Numbered from the stretch's first letter, positions 8,206 through 18,065 are shown. The stretch is DNA of 64,000 nt from Hyphomonadaceae bacterium (GCA_016791385.1 JAEUMR010000085.1:1-64000); one strand, 5' to 3'. The notes: generated by a model from the letters alone, not told the origin. Numbers and translations: made by a program.

Positions 8206-8801
8206 CGCTCGAACGCCAGCGAGAAATTGTTGGCCGGCATCGCGATCACATCGCGCAGCTTGAGCCCCTGCGCGTTCGCCGCCGCTTCCACCGCTTCAAG
8301 ATCGCGCACGCCGAAGGCGGGATCACGCCCCTTCAGCCATTGCTCGAACGCTTCGTTTGAAGGCGCAGTGTGTGCGCCGCCGCGCTTGTAGGCGCCGTAG
8401 GTGTAGAGCACCCCGCCCGGCGCCAGCAGGCGCCCCGCGCCGGCCATCAGGCCAAGCGTCGCCTCCCAAGGCGAGATGTGGATCATGTTGATGGCCACGA
8501 TCGCATCGAACGGCCCCGCCACGCCCCACTCCAGCGCGCGCGCATCGATCTCAATCGGCGGGAGCAGGTTGGCTATCGCCGCCTCCTGCCGCCAGGCTTC
8601 GATGCTGGCGCGGGCGGCGGCGTCCGGGTCGCTCGGCTGCCAGCTCCAGCCCGGCATCGCCCCGGCGAAGAACACCGCGTGCTCACCTGTGCCGGAGGCC
8701 AGTTCCAGCACCCGCGCCTCAGACGGCAGGAGCGAGCGAAGCGCGTCGAGGATCGGTTCCCGGTTGCGGGCGGTCGAGGGCGATTGCTGGCGGGCGTTCA
8801 T
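8202..8801 (-). CDS. DUF938 class I SAM-dependent methyltransferase
   Basis: A 199 aa protein matching DUF938 end to end. It opens with the family-typical SPSTARNREPILDAL. The SAM-binding motif is VLELASGTGEHAVFF (motif I) and a later acidic strand is FDAIVAINMIHISPWE. The substrate is unknown for this family. It is monocistronic, convergent with the hypothetical gene to its left and divergent from the membrane protein to its right. Confidence 0.88.
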   Translation of the reverse strand: MNARQQSPSTARNREPILDALRSLLPSEARVLELASGTGEHAVFFAGAMPGWSWQPSDPDAAARASIEAWRQEAAIANLLPPIEIDARALEWGVAGPFDAIVAINMIHISPWEATLGLMAGAGRLLAPGGVLYTYGAYKRGGAHTAPSNEAFEQWLKGRDPAFGVRDLEAVEAAANAQGLKLRDVIAMPANNFSLAFER

Positions 8802-8896
8802 CCCCCCTCAAACCACGGACACGCATGTGTTGAAAGCGCTGCACCTTTCGCGCGCGCCCTGGTGACGGGCGGCAGGCGGCCCCTAAAGTGCGGCCC

Positions 8897-9364
8897 ATGC
8901 GCCCGCGCATTCCCCAACGCATCCCGCCACTGACGTGGCGCCAGCCGGTGTTCGTCTGGACGCCGTTGGCGCTGCTACTCGCGCTCGGCTGGCCGGCGCT
9001 GTTGTTCGAGGGCGCTGACGCGCAACGGCTGGCGCTGGCCTTTGCCTGCATCGCCGCCTCGTTCGCCTGCGTCTCGCTGGCGCTGCGCTGGCGTGTTCGC
9101 GGCGCCGCCAAGGCGCGGCTCGTGGTGATCGGCCATGCCGTCGGCGCCGCCGCGCTGACCGCGTTCCTGGCGCCCTTCTTCGTCCGCGCTCCGGGTCAGG
9201 ACGATGCGGTCGTCGCGGCCCTGGCGACGATACCGCTCTTGCTTGTCATCGCCCTCCCGCTCAGCCTGCTCTCCGCCGCGGCGTTCGCCTGGATCGCGCT
9301 CAGGCGCCCACCGCACGCAGAGCCCGGCGAATTGCTTGATATCAGCGCCAACGTGCAGCGCTGA
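8897..9364 (+). CDS. Small integral membrane protein, hypothetical
   Basis: A 155 aa protein with four hydrophobic segments at about residues 20-40, 46-66, 76-98 and 112-135, a basic N-terminus (MRPRIPQR) and a polar tail. I do not recognise a family. ATG 8897 is preferred over the upstream GTG at 8888, although neither has a clear ribosome site. A response-regulator gene starts eight bases after its stop, so they are probably co-transcribed. Confidence 0.6.
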   Translation: MRPRIPQRIPPLTWRQPVFVWTPLALLLALGWPALLFEGADAQRLALAFACIAASFACVSLALRWRVRGAAKARLVVIGHAVGAAALTAFLAPFFVRAPGQDDAVVAALATIPLLLVIALPLSLLSAAAFAWIALRRPPHAEPGELLDISANVQR

Positions 9365-9371
9365 GGCTTCC

Positions 9372-9734
9372 ATGACCGCAAGCGCGCCGGTGATCTTGGT
9401 AGCCGAGGACGAGGTGCTGATCCGCATGGCGGTCGCCGACAGTCTGCGTGATGCAGGCTTTGCCGTCACTGAAGCAGCCAGCGCCGCCGAAGCGCTCAAG
9501 GCGGTGCGCGCGGGCCTGAAGCCGGACGTGCTGGTCACCGACGTCGCCATGCCAGGCACAATGGACGGGCTCGCGCTCGCAACACTGCTGCAACGAGAGA
9601 ATCCGGCGCTGAGCGTGATCGTCACCTCGGCGCATATCGAAGGCGCCAACGCTGAATTGCGGGCCGATTTTGTGCCCAAACCCTATGATCCGCGTGCAGT
9701 AGTGCAGAGCGTGACGCGCGCCTTGCAGCGCTAG
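9372..9734 (+). CDS. Single-domain response regulator
   Basis: A 120 aa CheY-like receiver domain without an output domain. The acidic pocket is E12-D13, the phospho-acceptor is D57 (LVTDVAMPG), the conserved Thr is in VIVTSAH and the Lys in VPKPYD. All key residues are present, so phosphorylation is likely. Single-domain regulators act by protein contact or as phosphate carriers. The cognate kinase is not adjacent. Start ATG 9372. Confidence 0.88.
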   Translation: MTASAPVILVAEDEVLIRMAVADSLRDAGFAVTEAASAAEALKAVRAGLKPDVLVTDVAMPGTMDGLALATLLQRENPALSVIVTSAHIEGANAELRADFVPKPYDPRAVVQSVTRALQR

Positions 9735-9736
9735 CC

Positions 9737-10249
9737 TCAGCCCCGCCGCAGTAAGATGGTGGGCGCGCCCTTGTAGTACGTCTCGGTATAGGGTGCGTAG
9801 CCGAGCTTGTCGGCGACGCGGAGCGAAGCCGTATTCTCCGGCGCGATCATGCAGACGAAATCGCGGCGGCCGAAATGGGCCTCGCCCCATTCGATCATCG
9901 CCCGCGCTGCTTCGGTGGCGTAGCCCTTGCCATGCGCGGCGGCGCTCAAAGCCCAACCTTGCTCGGGCGCGTCGAACGGCGGCTCAAGTCCCCGCTTGAA
10001 CGAGCCGAAGCCGCCCTCGCCGATCATGGCGCCGCTCGCCTTCTCCTCGATCACCCAATAGCCGTGGCCAACCAGGTGCCAATGTCCCGGGTAGCGGATG
10101 AAGCGCGCCCAGCTTTCCTCGCGCGTGGATGGAGCGCCGCCGATATAGCGCGTGACGTTCGGGTCGGCCCACATCGCCGCGGACGCCTCGAAGTCAGTCA
10201 AGACGTGGCCGCGCAAGCGCAGCCGCTCCGTCTCCAGCACTGGGACCAT
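9737..10249 (-). CDS. GNAT-family N-acetyltransferase (RimJ/RimL-like)
   Basis: A 170 aa acetyltransferase_3-type protein. It begins VLETERLRLRGHVLTDFEA, as in RimJ/RimL relatives. The acetyl-CoA loop is the GWALSAAAHGKGYATEAARA segment, and ENTASLRVADKLGY lies near the end. It may acetylate a protein N-terminus or a small amine; the substrate cannot be read. It starts one base after the stop of the upstream tlpA-like gene, so the two form an operon. Confidence 0.87.
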   Translation of the reverse strand: MVPVLETERLRLRGHVLTDFEASAAMWADPNVTRYIGGAPSTREESWARFIRYPGHWHLVGHGYWVIEEKASGAMIGEGGFGSFKRGLEPPFDAPEQGWALSAAAHGKGYATEAARAMIEWGEAHFGRRDFVCMIAPENTASLRVADKLGYAPYTETYYKGAPTILLRRG

Positions 10250-10250
10250 C

Positions 10251-10868
10251 TCACTCCCCCGCCAACACCGCGTCGATCAACGCGCCTGCATCTTCGCCGC
10301 CCCAATCGGCGCCGCCCGCCAGCCGGGCGATTTCCCGTCCTTGAGCGTCATAGATGATGGTTGTTGGCATGCCGGAAGCCTGGAGGTCGAACAAGACGCC
10401 GCGGCTAATGTCGATGAAAAAGGGCAGTGAGCCCGCTGACAGCCGCGCCAGCTCGGCGCGCGCCTTTTCCCGGTCCGCCTCGCTGTCGACGCTGACGGGA
10501 ATGACGCGGATGCGCCCGCCATAGCGGCGCTGCAAAGCCGCCAGCGTCGGCATCTCCTCAACGCAAGGCGCGCACCATGTGGCCCACAGGTTGACCACCA
10601 GCACCTCGCCGCGCATGGCGGCCAGGTTCGTCTCGGCGCCGGCGGCGTCGCGGATGGCGCGCGTGGACAGCGCCGGCGCCTCGCTCAGCACGGCCAGACG
10701 CGCCATGTCGCCGCGCGCGAATCGCGACAGACCATAATTCTCTTCAGGCTTTGAAGCGGCGGCGAAAAGCACGTACACCACCGCCGCAATCCCAGCCGCA
10801 GCCAATGTCAGCGCCGCCCAAAGCGCCCAGGGGCGCTGCGCTTCACCGGAGCCGTTTGTCGTGTCCAA
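10251..10868 (-). CDS. tlpA: TlpA/ResA-type membrane-anchored thioredoxin
   Basis: A 205 aa thiol-disulfide oxidoreductase. One N-terminal membrane anchor (about residues 14-36) precedes a periplasmic thioredoxin fold with the redox motif WCAPC and a cis-proline segment SGMPTT. It probably reduces periplasmic proteins or apocytochrome/copper-site cysteines. Translation appears to start at TTG 10868, supported by AAGGA six bases upstream. That start overlaps the argH start (GTG 10861) on the opposite strand by 8 bp. The same neighbour order tlpA-argH occurs in related genomes. Confidence 0.88.
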   Translation of the reverse strand: MDTTNGSGEAQRPWALWAALTLAAAGIAAVVYVLFAAASKPEENYGLSRFARGDMARLAVLSEAPALSTRAIRDAAGAETNLAAMRGEVLVVNLWATWCAPCVEEMPTLAALQRRYGGRIRVIPVSVDSEADREKARAELARLSAGSLPFFIDISRGVLFDLQASGMPTTIIYDAQGREIARLAGGADWGGEDAGALIDAVLAGE

Positions 10869-12270
10869 GTCCGATCCTTCGTCTGGCGGTCAGAAGATGT
10901 GGGGCGGGCGCTTCGCCGCTCAACCCGCCGACGCCATGCAGGCGATCAACGCGTCGATCGATGTCGACAAGCGCCTGTGGCGCGAGGACATCGAGGGTTC
11001 GAAAGCGCACGCCGACATGCTCGCCGCGCAAGGCATCATTACGAAAGAGGACAACGCAGCGATACAGTCCGGGCTGGATCAGATCGCCGCGGAGATCCTG
11101 GCGGGCGAATTCGTGTTCTCGAAAGAACTCGAAGACATCCACCTCAATATAGAGGCGCGGCTGACCGAGCGGATCGGCGAAGCCGGCAAGCGGCTGCACA
11201 CCGGCCGCTCCCGCAACGACCAGGTGGCGACCGATTTCAAGCTCTGGGTGATGCGCGCCTCGCGCGAGGCCGCTGACGGTCTGCGCGCGCTGCAGAAATC
11301 GCTGGTGGCGCAGGCGGACAGCCACGCCGACTGGATCATGCCGGGCTTCACCCACCTGCAAACGGCGCAGCCGGTGACGCTCGGCCACCACCTGCTCGCC
11401 TACGTCTCGATGTTCGAGCGCGACCGCGTGCGCTTGATCGGCGCGGCGCTGGAAGCGGCGTGGGAGTGCCCGCTCGGCTCGGCCGCGCTCGCCGGCACCT
11501 CCTATCCGATCGACCGCCACCGCACCGCCGACGCGCTCGGCTTCCACGCCCCGGCGGCGAACTCGCTCGACGGCGTGGCCTCGCGCGATTTCGCGCTCGC
11601 CGCGCTCGCCAATCTCTCCATCGCCATCACCCACATGTCGCGGCTGGCCGAAGAGATCGTGCTGTGGACCAGCCCGCAATTCGCCTTCGCCACGCTCAGC
11701 GATTCCTGGTCGACCGGCTCTTCGATCATGCCGCAAAAGCGCAACCCCGATGCGGCGGAACTCATTCGCGCCAAGGCCGCGCGCATCGGCGCCGACTTCG
11801 CCGCGCTCAACGCCATCGTGCAGAAACTGCCGCTCGCCTACGCAAAGGATTTGCAGGAAGACAAGACGCTGACCTTCTCCGCCTTCGACGGCTTTGCCCT
11901 CTCGCTCACGGCGATGATCGGCATGATCGACACGGTGCGTTTCAACCGCGCGGCGATGCGCGAAGCCGCCGCGCGCGGCTATTCCACCGCCACCGACCTT
12001 GCCGACTGGCTGGTGCGCGAACTGAAGATGCCGTTCCGCGAGGCGCACGAAGTCACCGGCAGAATCGTCCGCAGCGCCGAGCAGGCCGGGGTGCGCGAAC
12101 TGGCGCTTCTGCCCTTGAGCGAATTCCAGGCCGTCGAGCCGCGCATCACCGAGGCGGCGCAGGCGCTGCTGACGGTTGAAAAATCGGTCGAGAGCCGGGA
12201 TAGCTATGGCGGAACCGCCCCCCAGCGCGTGCGCGAACAGGTGGAGCGGTGGAAGGAGACGTTCGCATGA
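10861..12270 (+). CDS. argH: Argininosuccinate lyase
   Basis: A 469 aa enzyme that splits argininosuccinate to arginine and fumarate. It shows the family opening KMWGGRF, the substrate motif [26 protein letters not shown], and the signature [12 protein letters not shown] that carries the catalytic serine loop. Start GTG 10861 has GGAG nine bases upstream; ATG 10894 (MWGGRF) is a possible alternative. Its stop overlaps the next gene's ATG by 4 nt, opening an argH-lipoprotein-lysA operon. Confidence 0.96.
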   Translation: MSKSDPSSGGQKMWGGRFAAQPADAMQAINASIDVDKRLWREDIEGSKAHADMLAAQGIITKEDNAAIQSGLDQIAAEILAGEFVFSKELEDIHLNIEARLTERIGEAGKRLHTGRSRNDQVATDFKLWVMRASREAADGLRALQKSLVAQADSHADWIMPGFTHLQTAQPVTLGHHLLAYVSMFERDRVRLIGAALEAAWECPLGSAALAGTSYPIDRHRTADALGFHAPAANSLDGVASRDFALAALANLSIAITHMSRLAEEIVLWTSPQFAFATLSDSWSTGSSIMPQKRNPDAAELIRAKAARIGADFAALNAIVQKLPLAYAKDLQEDKTLTFSAFDGFALSLTAMIGMIDTVRFNRAAMREAAARGYSTATDLADWLVRELKMPFREAHEVTGRIVRSAEQAGVRELALLPLSEFQAVEPRITEAAQALLTVEKSVESRDSYGGTAPQRVREQVERWKETFA

Positions 12271-12464
12271 GCCGTTTTGTCCTCGCGCTGGCCGCCCTGA
12301 CGCTGGTCTCGGCCTGCGGCATCAAGGGCGACCTCGAACGTCCCGATCCGCTCTGGAACAGCGAAGCGGCGATCCGGCGCGAATGCCAGCGCCAGCTCGA
12401 AAACAACGAGCCGCAGGACGCGCGCTGCGCCCGCTACCAGACCGGCGCGCAGACAAACCCGTGA
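12267..12464 (+). CDS. lptM: Small lipoprotein, LptM-like
   Basis: A 65 aa lipoprotein with lipobox VSAC followed by [11 protein letters not shown], the short conserved core of LptM (YifL) proteins that assist LptD/LptE outer-membrane assembly. The rest is polar. AAGGAG precedes the ATG, which overlaps the argH stop (ATGA). Its own stop overlaps the lysA GTG (GTGA). A small lipoprotein between argH and lysA is a conserved alphaproteobacterial layout. LptM function is inferred only from the motif and length. Confidence 0.8.
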   Translation: MSRFVLALAALTLVSACGIKGDLERPDPLWNSEAAIRRECQRQLENNEPQDARCARYQTGAQTNP

Positions 12465-13720
12465 ACCATTTCGACTATCGCGGCGGCGAGCTCTGCTGCG
12501 AAGGCGTGAAGCTGGGTGACATCGCCGCCGCCGTCGGCACGCCGGTTTACGTCTATTCGACCGCGACGCTTGAGCGTCACTACGAGGTGTTCAAGCAGGC
12601 GTTCGCGCCGCGCGATGTGCTGGTCGCGTTCGCGGTCAAAGCCAACGCCAACATCGCCGTGCTGGCGACGCTCGCGGCCAAGGGCGCGGGCGCGGACACC
12701 GTCAGCCAAGGCGAAATCGAGCGCGCGCTGAAAGCGGGCGTGCCGCCCGCGCGCATCATCTTCTCCGGCGTCGGCAAGACGGAAGATGAATTGGCCTTCG
12801 CGGTGAAGGCCGGCGTGCATCAGATCAATGTCGAGAGCATCGCCGAGCTGGAAACGCTGTCGCGCATCGCCGCGCAGCTGCGCGCCAAGCCGGCGATTGC
12901 GATCCGCGTCAATCCCGACGTCGGCGCCGGCGGGCACGAGAAAATCTCGACCGGCAAGGGCGATGCGAAGTTCGGCGTCTCGATCGAACAGGCGATGCAA
13001 TATTACGCGCGCGCCCACGCCGACGCCCATCTCGACGCCAAGGGCCTTGCCGTGCACATCGGCAGCCAGATCAAGGACCTCGCGCCGCTGCAATCGGCGT
13101 TCCGCATTCTGCGCGAGACCACCGAGAAGCTGCGCGGCGCCGGGCTCAGCGTCGAGCGGCTCGATCTCGGCGGCGGGCTTGGCGTTCCCTATTTCAACGA
13201 AGGCGATCCGCCCGCCCCGGCCGACTACGCAGCGATGGTGCTGGGCGTGTTCGAGGGCCTCGATGTGAAGCTCGCCTTTGAGCCGGGCCGCATGATCGCG
13301 GCCAATGCGGGCGTGTTGCTGGCGCGTGTCGTGCGCACGCAGGAGCGGCCCTCGCGCCCGATCCTGGTGCTCGACGCGGGCATGAACGATCTCATCCGCC
13401 CGGCGATCTACGACGCCTATCACGAGATCCGGCCGGTGCGCGAAACCAACGCGCCGCGCGAGGCCTACGACGTCGTCGGCCCGATCTGCGAAACCGGCGA
13501 CACCTTCACGCGCAACCGCGCGCTGCCCCCGCTCGCCAGCGGCGATCTCGTCGCCTTCATGACCGCCGGCGCCTATGGCGCCACCATGGCCTCGACCTAC
13601 AACGCCCGCGCGCTCGTGCCCGAAGTGCTGGTGCGCGGCGATCGTTTCGAGATCGTACGCCGCCGCTGGGACCTCGCCGACCAGCTGGCGCTGGAGCGCC
13701 TGCCGAATTGGGCTGATTAA
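12461..13720 (+). CDS. lysA: Diaminopimelate decarboxylase
   Basis: A 419 aa PLP enzyme making lysine from meso-diaminopimelate. The PLP lysine lies in VAFAVKANAN. HIGSQI, the glycine loop LDLGGGLGVPY, EPGRMI and the cross-subunit CETGD motif are all present. The start is GTG 12461, overlapping the lipoprotein stop by 4 nt. A longer in-frame reading upstream runs through argH and is not real. Confidence 0.96.
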   Translation: MNHFDYRGGELCCEGVKLGDIAAAVGTPVYVYSTATLERHYEVFKQAFAPRDVLVAFAVKANANIAVLATLAAKGAGADTVSQGEIERALKAGVPPARIIFSGVGKTEDELAFAVKAGVHQINVESIAELETLSRIAAQLRAKPAIAIRVNPDVGAGGHEKISTGKGDAKFGVSIEQAMQYYARAHADAHLDAKGLAVHIGSQIKDLAPLQSAFRILRETTEKLRGAGLSVERLDLGGGLGVPYFNEGDPPAPADYAAMVLGVFEGLDVKLAFEPGRMIAANAGVLLARVVRTQERPSRPILVLDAGMNDLIRPAIYDAYHEIRPVRETNAPREAYDVVGPICETGDTFTRNRALPPLASGDLVAFMTAGAYGATMASTYNARALVPEVLVRGDRFEIVRRRWDLADQLALERLPNWAD

Positions 13721-13807
13721 GCACTGGTTATCGACCAGCCGCAGCAACAGGCGGGCGATGGTCATGGTTTGGCCAGGACCGCCCTGTTAGGGTCGGCCTA
13801 GGCCGGC

Positions 13808-16372
13808 ATGAAGCATCAGGACGCCCTCAACCAGCTCGCCCGGGAGACCGCCCGGGCCCGCAGCCGGCTTGCGCTGGAGCGGGGTTTGCGCGCCGGCCTG
13901 CCGCTGGTGTTCGGCATCGGGCTCTGGGCCGCGCTGGCGATGGCGGGCGTGCACGAAGCGCTGCCGTTTCTGGCGCAGAGCCTTTCGGCCATCGCTGCGC
14001 TGATCCTGTTCGCGTTCCTGGCCGTGCGCGCGCGGCGGCGCTGGAGGCCGCCGACGGAGGAAGAAGCGCGGGCGCGGCTGGCGCTCGACAGCCGCCTCGA
14101 CGAGGGCGCCTTCGACACGCTGCGCGATCAGCCCGCGCGCTTTGATCCGTTCGCGATGGCGCTGTGGCGGCGCGAGCGCGAGCGCGCGCTGCAACATGCA
14201 GAGCATGTGCGCGCCGGCCCGCCGCGGCCGCGGCTCGACGATCTCGATCCGTACAAGCTGCGCTATGGCGTGGCGCTGGCGCTGATCGCGGCGCTCGTCA
14301 TCGGCAATTTCAACGCGCCCGACCGGCTGGCGCGCGCGTTCCTGCCCGATCCTGGCCCGCTGCTCGGCGATCAGCCAATGGCGATCGAAGCCTGGGCGGC
14401 GCCCGCCGATTACACCCACGCCCCGCCTGTCTCGATGAGCGACCGCGTCGGCGAGCGTATCGCCACCCCGCCTTCGGTGGCCGTAACCGTGCGCCTGACC
14501 GGCCCTGTCGGCGCGCCGCGCCTCGTCTTCGACGGCAGCGGCGGCCACCGCAGCGAAATCTTCACCCGCTCAGCTGATGGCGCGTGGGAAGCGCGCATGA
14601 CCATTCCCGGCGCGGGCCGGCTCAAAGTGGTGCGTTTCCATACCCGCGCCGCTTGGCGCCTCGCACCCGCGCCCGATGCGCGGCCAAGCGCTGCCTTCAC
14701 CGCGCCGATCGCGCGCTTGCACGACGAGTTCGTCACTATCGGCTGGCGCGGACGCGATGATTACGGCGTGCGCCGCGTGGCGCTGCGCGTGCGCCCGATC
14801 ACCCCGCCTGAAGGTCTCATTCACGCCGACCCGATCGACACCGAACTCGAAACGCCCGCCGGTGATCCGCGCGAGGCGGAAGCGGAAACCGAGATCGACC
14901 TCGCCTCCCACCCCTATGCGGGCATGGAAGTGGAGGCGCGCATCGTCGCCTTCGATGCGCTTGGCCAGGAAGGCGTCAGCGAGGCGATGCGCTTCACTAT
15001 GCCGGAAAAGGTGTTCCTGCAGCCGCTGGCGCGTGCGGCGATCGAAATCCGCCGCCACATCCTGGCCGAGCGCCGCGCCTATCGCGAGCCGCCGCGCACG
15101 CAGCGGCGCACCCTTCCCGCCGGCGATATTCTGCTCGGCAATCAGCGCATCGAAGTCCGCGACTACGAGCGTCCGCCCGCGCTGCAGCGCGCGCCGGACG
15201 GCATCCGCCAGGCCGCCCGCCTGCTCGATGCGCTGATGATGACGCCGCAAGACGGCTATTTCCGCGACCTTGCCGTCTATCTCGGCCTGCGTGTCGCCCG
15301 CTCCGAACTCGCCGCCGCCGACACTATCGGCGAGACCAACACCGCCGCCGATACGCTCTGGCGCACCGCGCTGCGGGCTGAATATGGCGGCGCCGCCGAT
15401 GCACGCCGCGCGCTCGAAGAAGTGCAGCGCCAATTGGCCGAAGCGCTCGCGCAAGGCGCGCCGAGAGAACGGATCGACCAATTGCTGGAAGCGCTGCGCC
15501 GCGCCACCGACAATTACATGCAGGCGCTGATCCAAGAAGCCATGCGCAATGGCGAGCGCTCCAACATGGAGGACACGCAGGACACCACCCAGCTCAGCCA
15601 GAACGACATCGAAGATCTGTTGCGCCAGGTGGAAGAACTCTCCCGCCAAGGCCGCAACGAAGAGGCGCAGCGCATGCTGCAAATGCTGGCCGGCATCCTC
15701 TCCAATCTCGACGTGCAGCTGAGCGAGAGCCAGGGCGGCGAGGGCGAAGGCCAGCAAGAGCAGCAGATGCAGCAGAGCATGGATCAGCTGTCCGAGGCGA
15801 TGGGCGAACAGCGCGCGCTGCGCGATCAAACGCAGCAGCAACAGCAGCGCCAAGGCCAGGGCGGCAGCGGTGGCGAGCAGCAAGGCGGCGAAGGCGGCGA
15901 CGAACTGGCCCAACGCCAGGCGCAAATCCGCCAAGGGCTCGATGCGGCGCAACGCATGGCCGATGAAGCCGGCGCTGCGCCAAGCGAACAGCTCAACGCC
16001 GCAGGCGAAGCGATGCAGCGGGCCGAGAACGCGCTGCGCCGCGGCGATTTCGAAGGCGCCGAAGCGGCGCAAACCGCAGCGCTCGACCAACTCCGCGAAG
16101 GCGCTGAAGCGCTGGCCGCAGAAATGCGCGACCGCGGCCGCGAAAGCAGCGCCGGTCAACGCAGCGACCAAGGCGCCGGGCGCGACCCGCTCGGGCGCGC
16201 CACCTCCGGCGCCAATGCCGGCGATGGCGGCGCCAACATCCCGGCGCAAAGCGACCCGGTTCGCGCCCGGGAAATCTTCGACGAAATCCGCCGCCGCGCC
16301 CAAGACCCGAACCGGCCGGAAGCGGAACGCGAATATCTGCGCCGCCTGCTCGATCGCTTTGGCGGCAGCTAA
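13808..16372 (+). CDS. TIGR02302/DUF4175 family large membrane protein
   Basis: An 854 aa protein with two N-terminal membrane helices (about residues 30-75), a third near 158-172, and then a long extracytoplasmic part. The C-terminal third is helical and very rich in Gln and Glu, with runs such as QQQQQRQGQGG, and ends in DPNRPEAEREYLRRLLDRF. It matches TIGR02302, a family of unknown function commonly found after lysA in Alphaproteobacteria. It follows lysA by 87 bp and is probably co-transcribed. Confidence 0.85.
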   Translation: MKHQDALNQLARETARARSRLALERGLRAGLPLVFGIGLWAALAMAGVHEALPFLAQSLSAIAALILFAFLAVRARRRWRPPTEEEARARLALDSRLDEGAFDTLRDQPARFDPFAMALWRRERERALQHAEHVRAGPPRPRLDDLDPYKLRYGVALALIAALVIGNFNAPDRLARAFLPDPGPLLGDQPMAIEAWAAPADYTHAPPVSMSDRVGERIATPPSVAVTVRLTGPVGAPRLVFDGSGGHRSEIFTRSADGAWEARMTIPGAGRLKVVRFHTRAAWRLAPAPDARPSAAFTAPIARLHDEFVTIGWRGRDDYGVRRVALRVRPITPPEGLIHADPIDTELETPAGDPREAEAETEIDLASHPYAGMEVEARIVAFDALGQEGVSEAMRFTMPEKVFLQPLARAAIEIRRHILAERRAYREPPRTQRRTLPAGDILLGNQRIEVRDYERPPALQRAPDGIRQAARLLDALMMTPQDGYFRDLAVYLGLRVARSELAAADTIGETNTAADTLWRTALRAEYGGAADARRALEEVQRQLAEALAQGAPRERIDQLLEALRRATDNYMQALIQEAMRNGERSNMEDTQDTTQLSQNDIEDLLRQVEELSRQGRNEEAQRMLQMLAGILSNLDVQLSESQGGEGEGQQEQQMQQSMDQLSEAMGEQRALRDQTQQQQQRQGQGGSGGEQQGGEGGDELAQRQAQIRQGLDAAQRMADEAGAAPSEQLNAAGEAMQRAENALRRGDFEGAEAAQTAALDQLREGAEALAAEMRDRGRESSAGQRSDQGAGRDPLGRATSGANAGDGGANIPAQSDPVRAREIFDEIRRRAQDPNRPEAEREYLRRLLDRFGGS

Positions 16373-16440
16373 CCCCAGACTTTAGTTGCGCCGCTCCCCG
16401 GGAAGGCCGATTTTGCCGGCTTCAGCTCCAAGAGGACGGC

Positions 16441-17466
16441 ATGGCCCGCTACAACAACATCCTTGAAACCATTGGCCGCACGCCGGTCGTCAAGATCAAC
16501 CGCCTCGCGCCGCCGCACGTGAACGTGTGGGTCAAGATCGAGGCCTTCAATCCGCTCGGTTCGGTCAAGGATCGCCTCGCGCTCGGCGTGATCGAAGCGG
16601 CGGAAAAATCGGGCGCGTTGAAGCCCGGGCAGACCGTGGTCGAAGCCACCAGCGGCAATACCGGCATCGGCTTGGCCATGGTGTGCGCGGCGAAGGGCTA
16701 TCCGCTGGTGGTGACGATGGCGGAGACGTTCAGCATCGAGCGCCGCCGCTTGATGCGCTTCCTCGGCGCCAAGGTGATCACAACGCCCGCGGCTTTGCGC
16801 GGCACCGGCATGGTGACCAAAGCGCAAGAGCTTGCGCGCACGCACGGCTGGTTCCTGACCCGCCAGTTCGAGAACGAAGCCAATCCCGACATGCACGCGC
16901 GCACCACTGCTGTCGAAATTCTCGAAGACTTCAAGAACGACAAGCTCGATTACTGGGTCACCGGCTACGGCACCGGCGGCACGCTCAACGGCGTTTCGCG
17001 CGTGCTGGCCAAGAAGATGCCGAAGACGAAGATCGTCGTCTGCGAACCGGCCGATGCGCCGCTGCTGCAAAGCGGCGCGCCGCAGGAGCGCCACGCCGAC
17101 GGCACGCCCGCCGGCAGCCATCCGGCCTGGAAGCCGCACCCGGTGCAAGGCTGGACGCCGGATTTCATCCCGCAGATCACCAGCGAGGTGGATCCTGCGC
17201 GCATCCACAAGCTGATCTCGATCGCCGGCCCCGACGCGATCCGCGCCAGCCAGGAATTGGCGACGAAGGAAGGCATCTTCGTCGGCATCAGCGCCGGCGC
17301 GACCTTCGCGGGCGCGCTCGAAATCGCCAAGGATGCGCCGAAGGGCGCGAACATCCTGGTGATGCTGCCGGACACCGGCGAGCGCTATCTGTCGACGCCG
17401 CTGTTCGCCGACTTCGGTCCGGACATGAACGAAGAAGAATTGGGCATCTTCAACTCGACGCCGTAA
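16441..17466 (+). CDS. cysK: Cysteine synthase / PLP-dependent beta-replacement enzyme
   Basis: A 341 aa O-acetylserine sulfhydrylase-family protein. The PLP lysine is K43 in NPLGSVKDR, with the substrate loop EATSGNTGIGLAM and the phosphate-binding YGTGGTLNGV. It makes cysteine from O-acetylserine and sulfide. At 341 aa it is about 30 residues longer than typical CysK. The extra length comes from an insertion after VVCEPADAP (APQERHADGTPAGSH...) and an acidic tail. Cystathionine beta-synthase-like use cannot be excluded. An AGAGGA ribosome site precedes the ATG. Confidence 0.9.
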   Translation: MARYNNILETIGRTPVVKINRLAPPHVNVWVKIEAFNPLGSVKDRLALGVIEAAEKSGALKPGQTVVEATSGNTGIGLAMVCAAKGYPLVVTMAETFSIERRRLMRFLGAKVITTPAALRGTGMVTKAQELARTHGWFLTRQFENEANPDMHARTTAVEILEDFKNDKLDYWVTGYGTGGTLNGVSRVLAKKMPKTKIVVCEPADAPLLQSGAPQERHADGTPAGSHPAWKPHPVQGWTPDFIPQITSEVDPARIHKLISIAGPDAIRASQELATKEGIFVGISAGATFAGALEIAKDAPKGANILVMLPDTGERYLSTPLFADFGPDMNEEELGIFNSTP

Positions 17467-17534
17467 GGGACGCAGCCGGCCGCTTGACCGCGCCCAGCCG
17501 CGCGCGTCTGATCGCGGCTTCGCTGGAGGTTCCC

Positions 17535-18065
17535 ATGCGCACGCTCTTGGCGGCGGCGGCTGTTGCCGCGATGCTCGCGGCTTGCTCGCCGCCTGCTCAG
17601 CAAAAACAGGACGAGACGCCGCCTGCCCCGCCGCCGGCGGAGATCGCCTGCAACAGCCTCGCGCCCGATGCTGCGCGTCAGATCGCGGTGCAAGAACCTT
17701 TGGCGGCGGTCGCTTCCGCCGATCTGCGCGGCGGCGCGATCCCGCCAGGCCTCTACGATCTTACCAGCGCCCGCCGCATCGGCGCAGCGACCGGCTGGAC
17801 CGGCACGCGCGCGGTCGCGCTTGAGGTGGCGGAAGCCTCTTCCGGCGTCGTTACGCTTAACTGGGCCGGGGCCGATCCAAGCAACGGCTACACCGATCGT
17901 TGGACCGCAACGCTCACCGACACGCCGCAGACCCGCCTCAGCTATTCGTGCGGACGCATTGGCGAGGTGGCCGCGCAATTCGCTGTCAGCGGGACAGATC
18001 TGCAGCTGCGCTTGCCGGATGGCGCCAACGGCTCGCTCGATCTGCACTTCGCGCGGCGCAGTTAG
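17535..18065 (+). CDS. Lipoprotein, hypothetical
   Basis: A 176 aa predicted lipoprotein: signal MRTLLAAAAVAAM, lipobox LAAC, a proline-rich linker, then a roughly 140-residue domain with two Cys (CNSL and YSCG) that could form a disulfide. I recognise no family. GGAGG at 17525-17529 fixes the start. It converges on the hpt gene with a 4 nt overlap. Confidence 0.75.
   Translation: MRTLLAAAAVAAMLAACSPPAQQKQDETPPAPPPAEIACNSLAPDAARQIAVQEPLAAVASADLRGGAIPPGLYDLTSARRIGAATGWTGTRAVALEVAEASSGVVTLNWAGADPSNGYTDRWTATLTDTPQTRLSYSCGRIGEVAAQFAVSGTDLQLRLPDGANGSLDLHFARRS

Noticed and set aside
12434..13765. Minus-strand 443-codon frame opposite lysA
   Set aside because: Exact shadow of lysA, low-complexity Arg/Asp/Gly composition, no recognised domain.
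14480..14486. Third GTAACC hexamer, inside the TIGR02302 gene
   Set aside because: No CGAA or similar 16 bases downstream and it is intragenic, so it is not counted as a SigF-type promoter.
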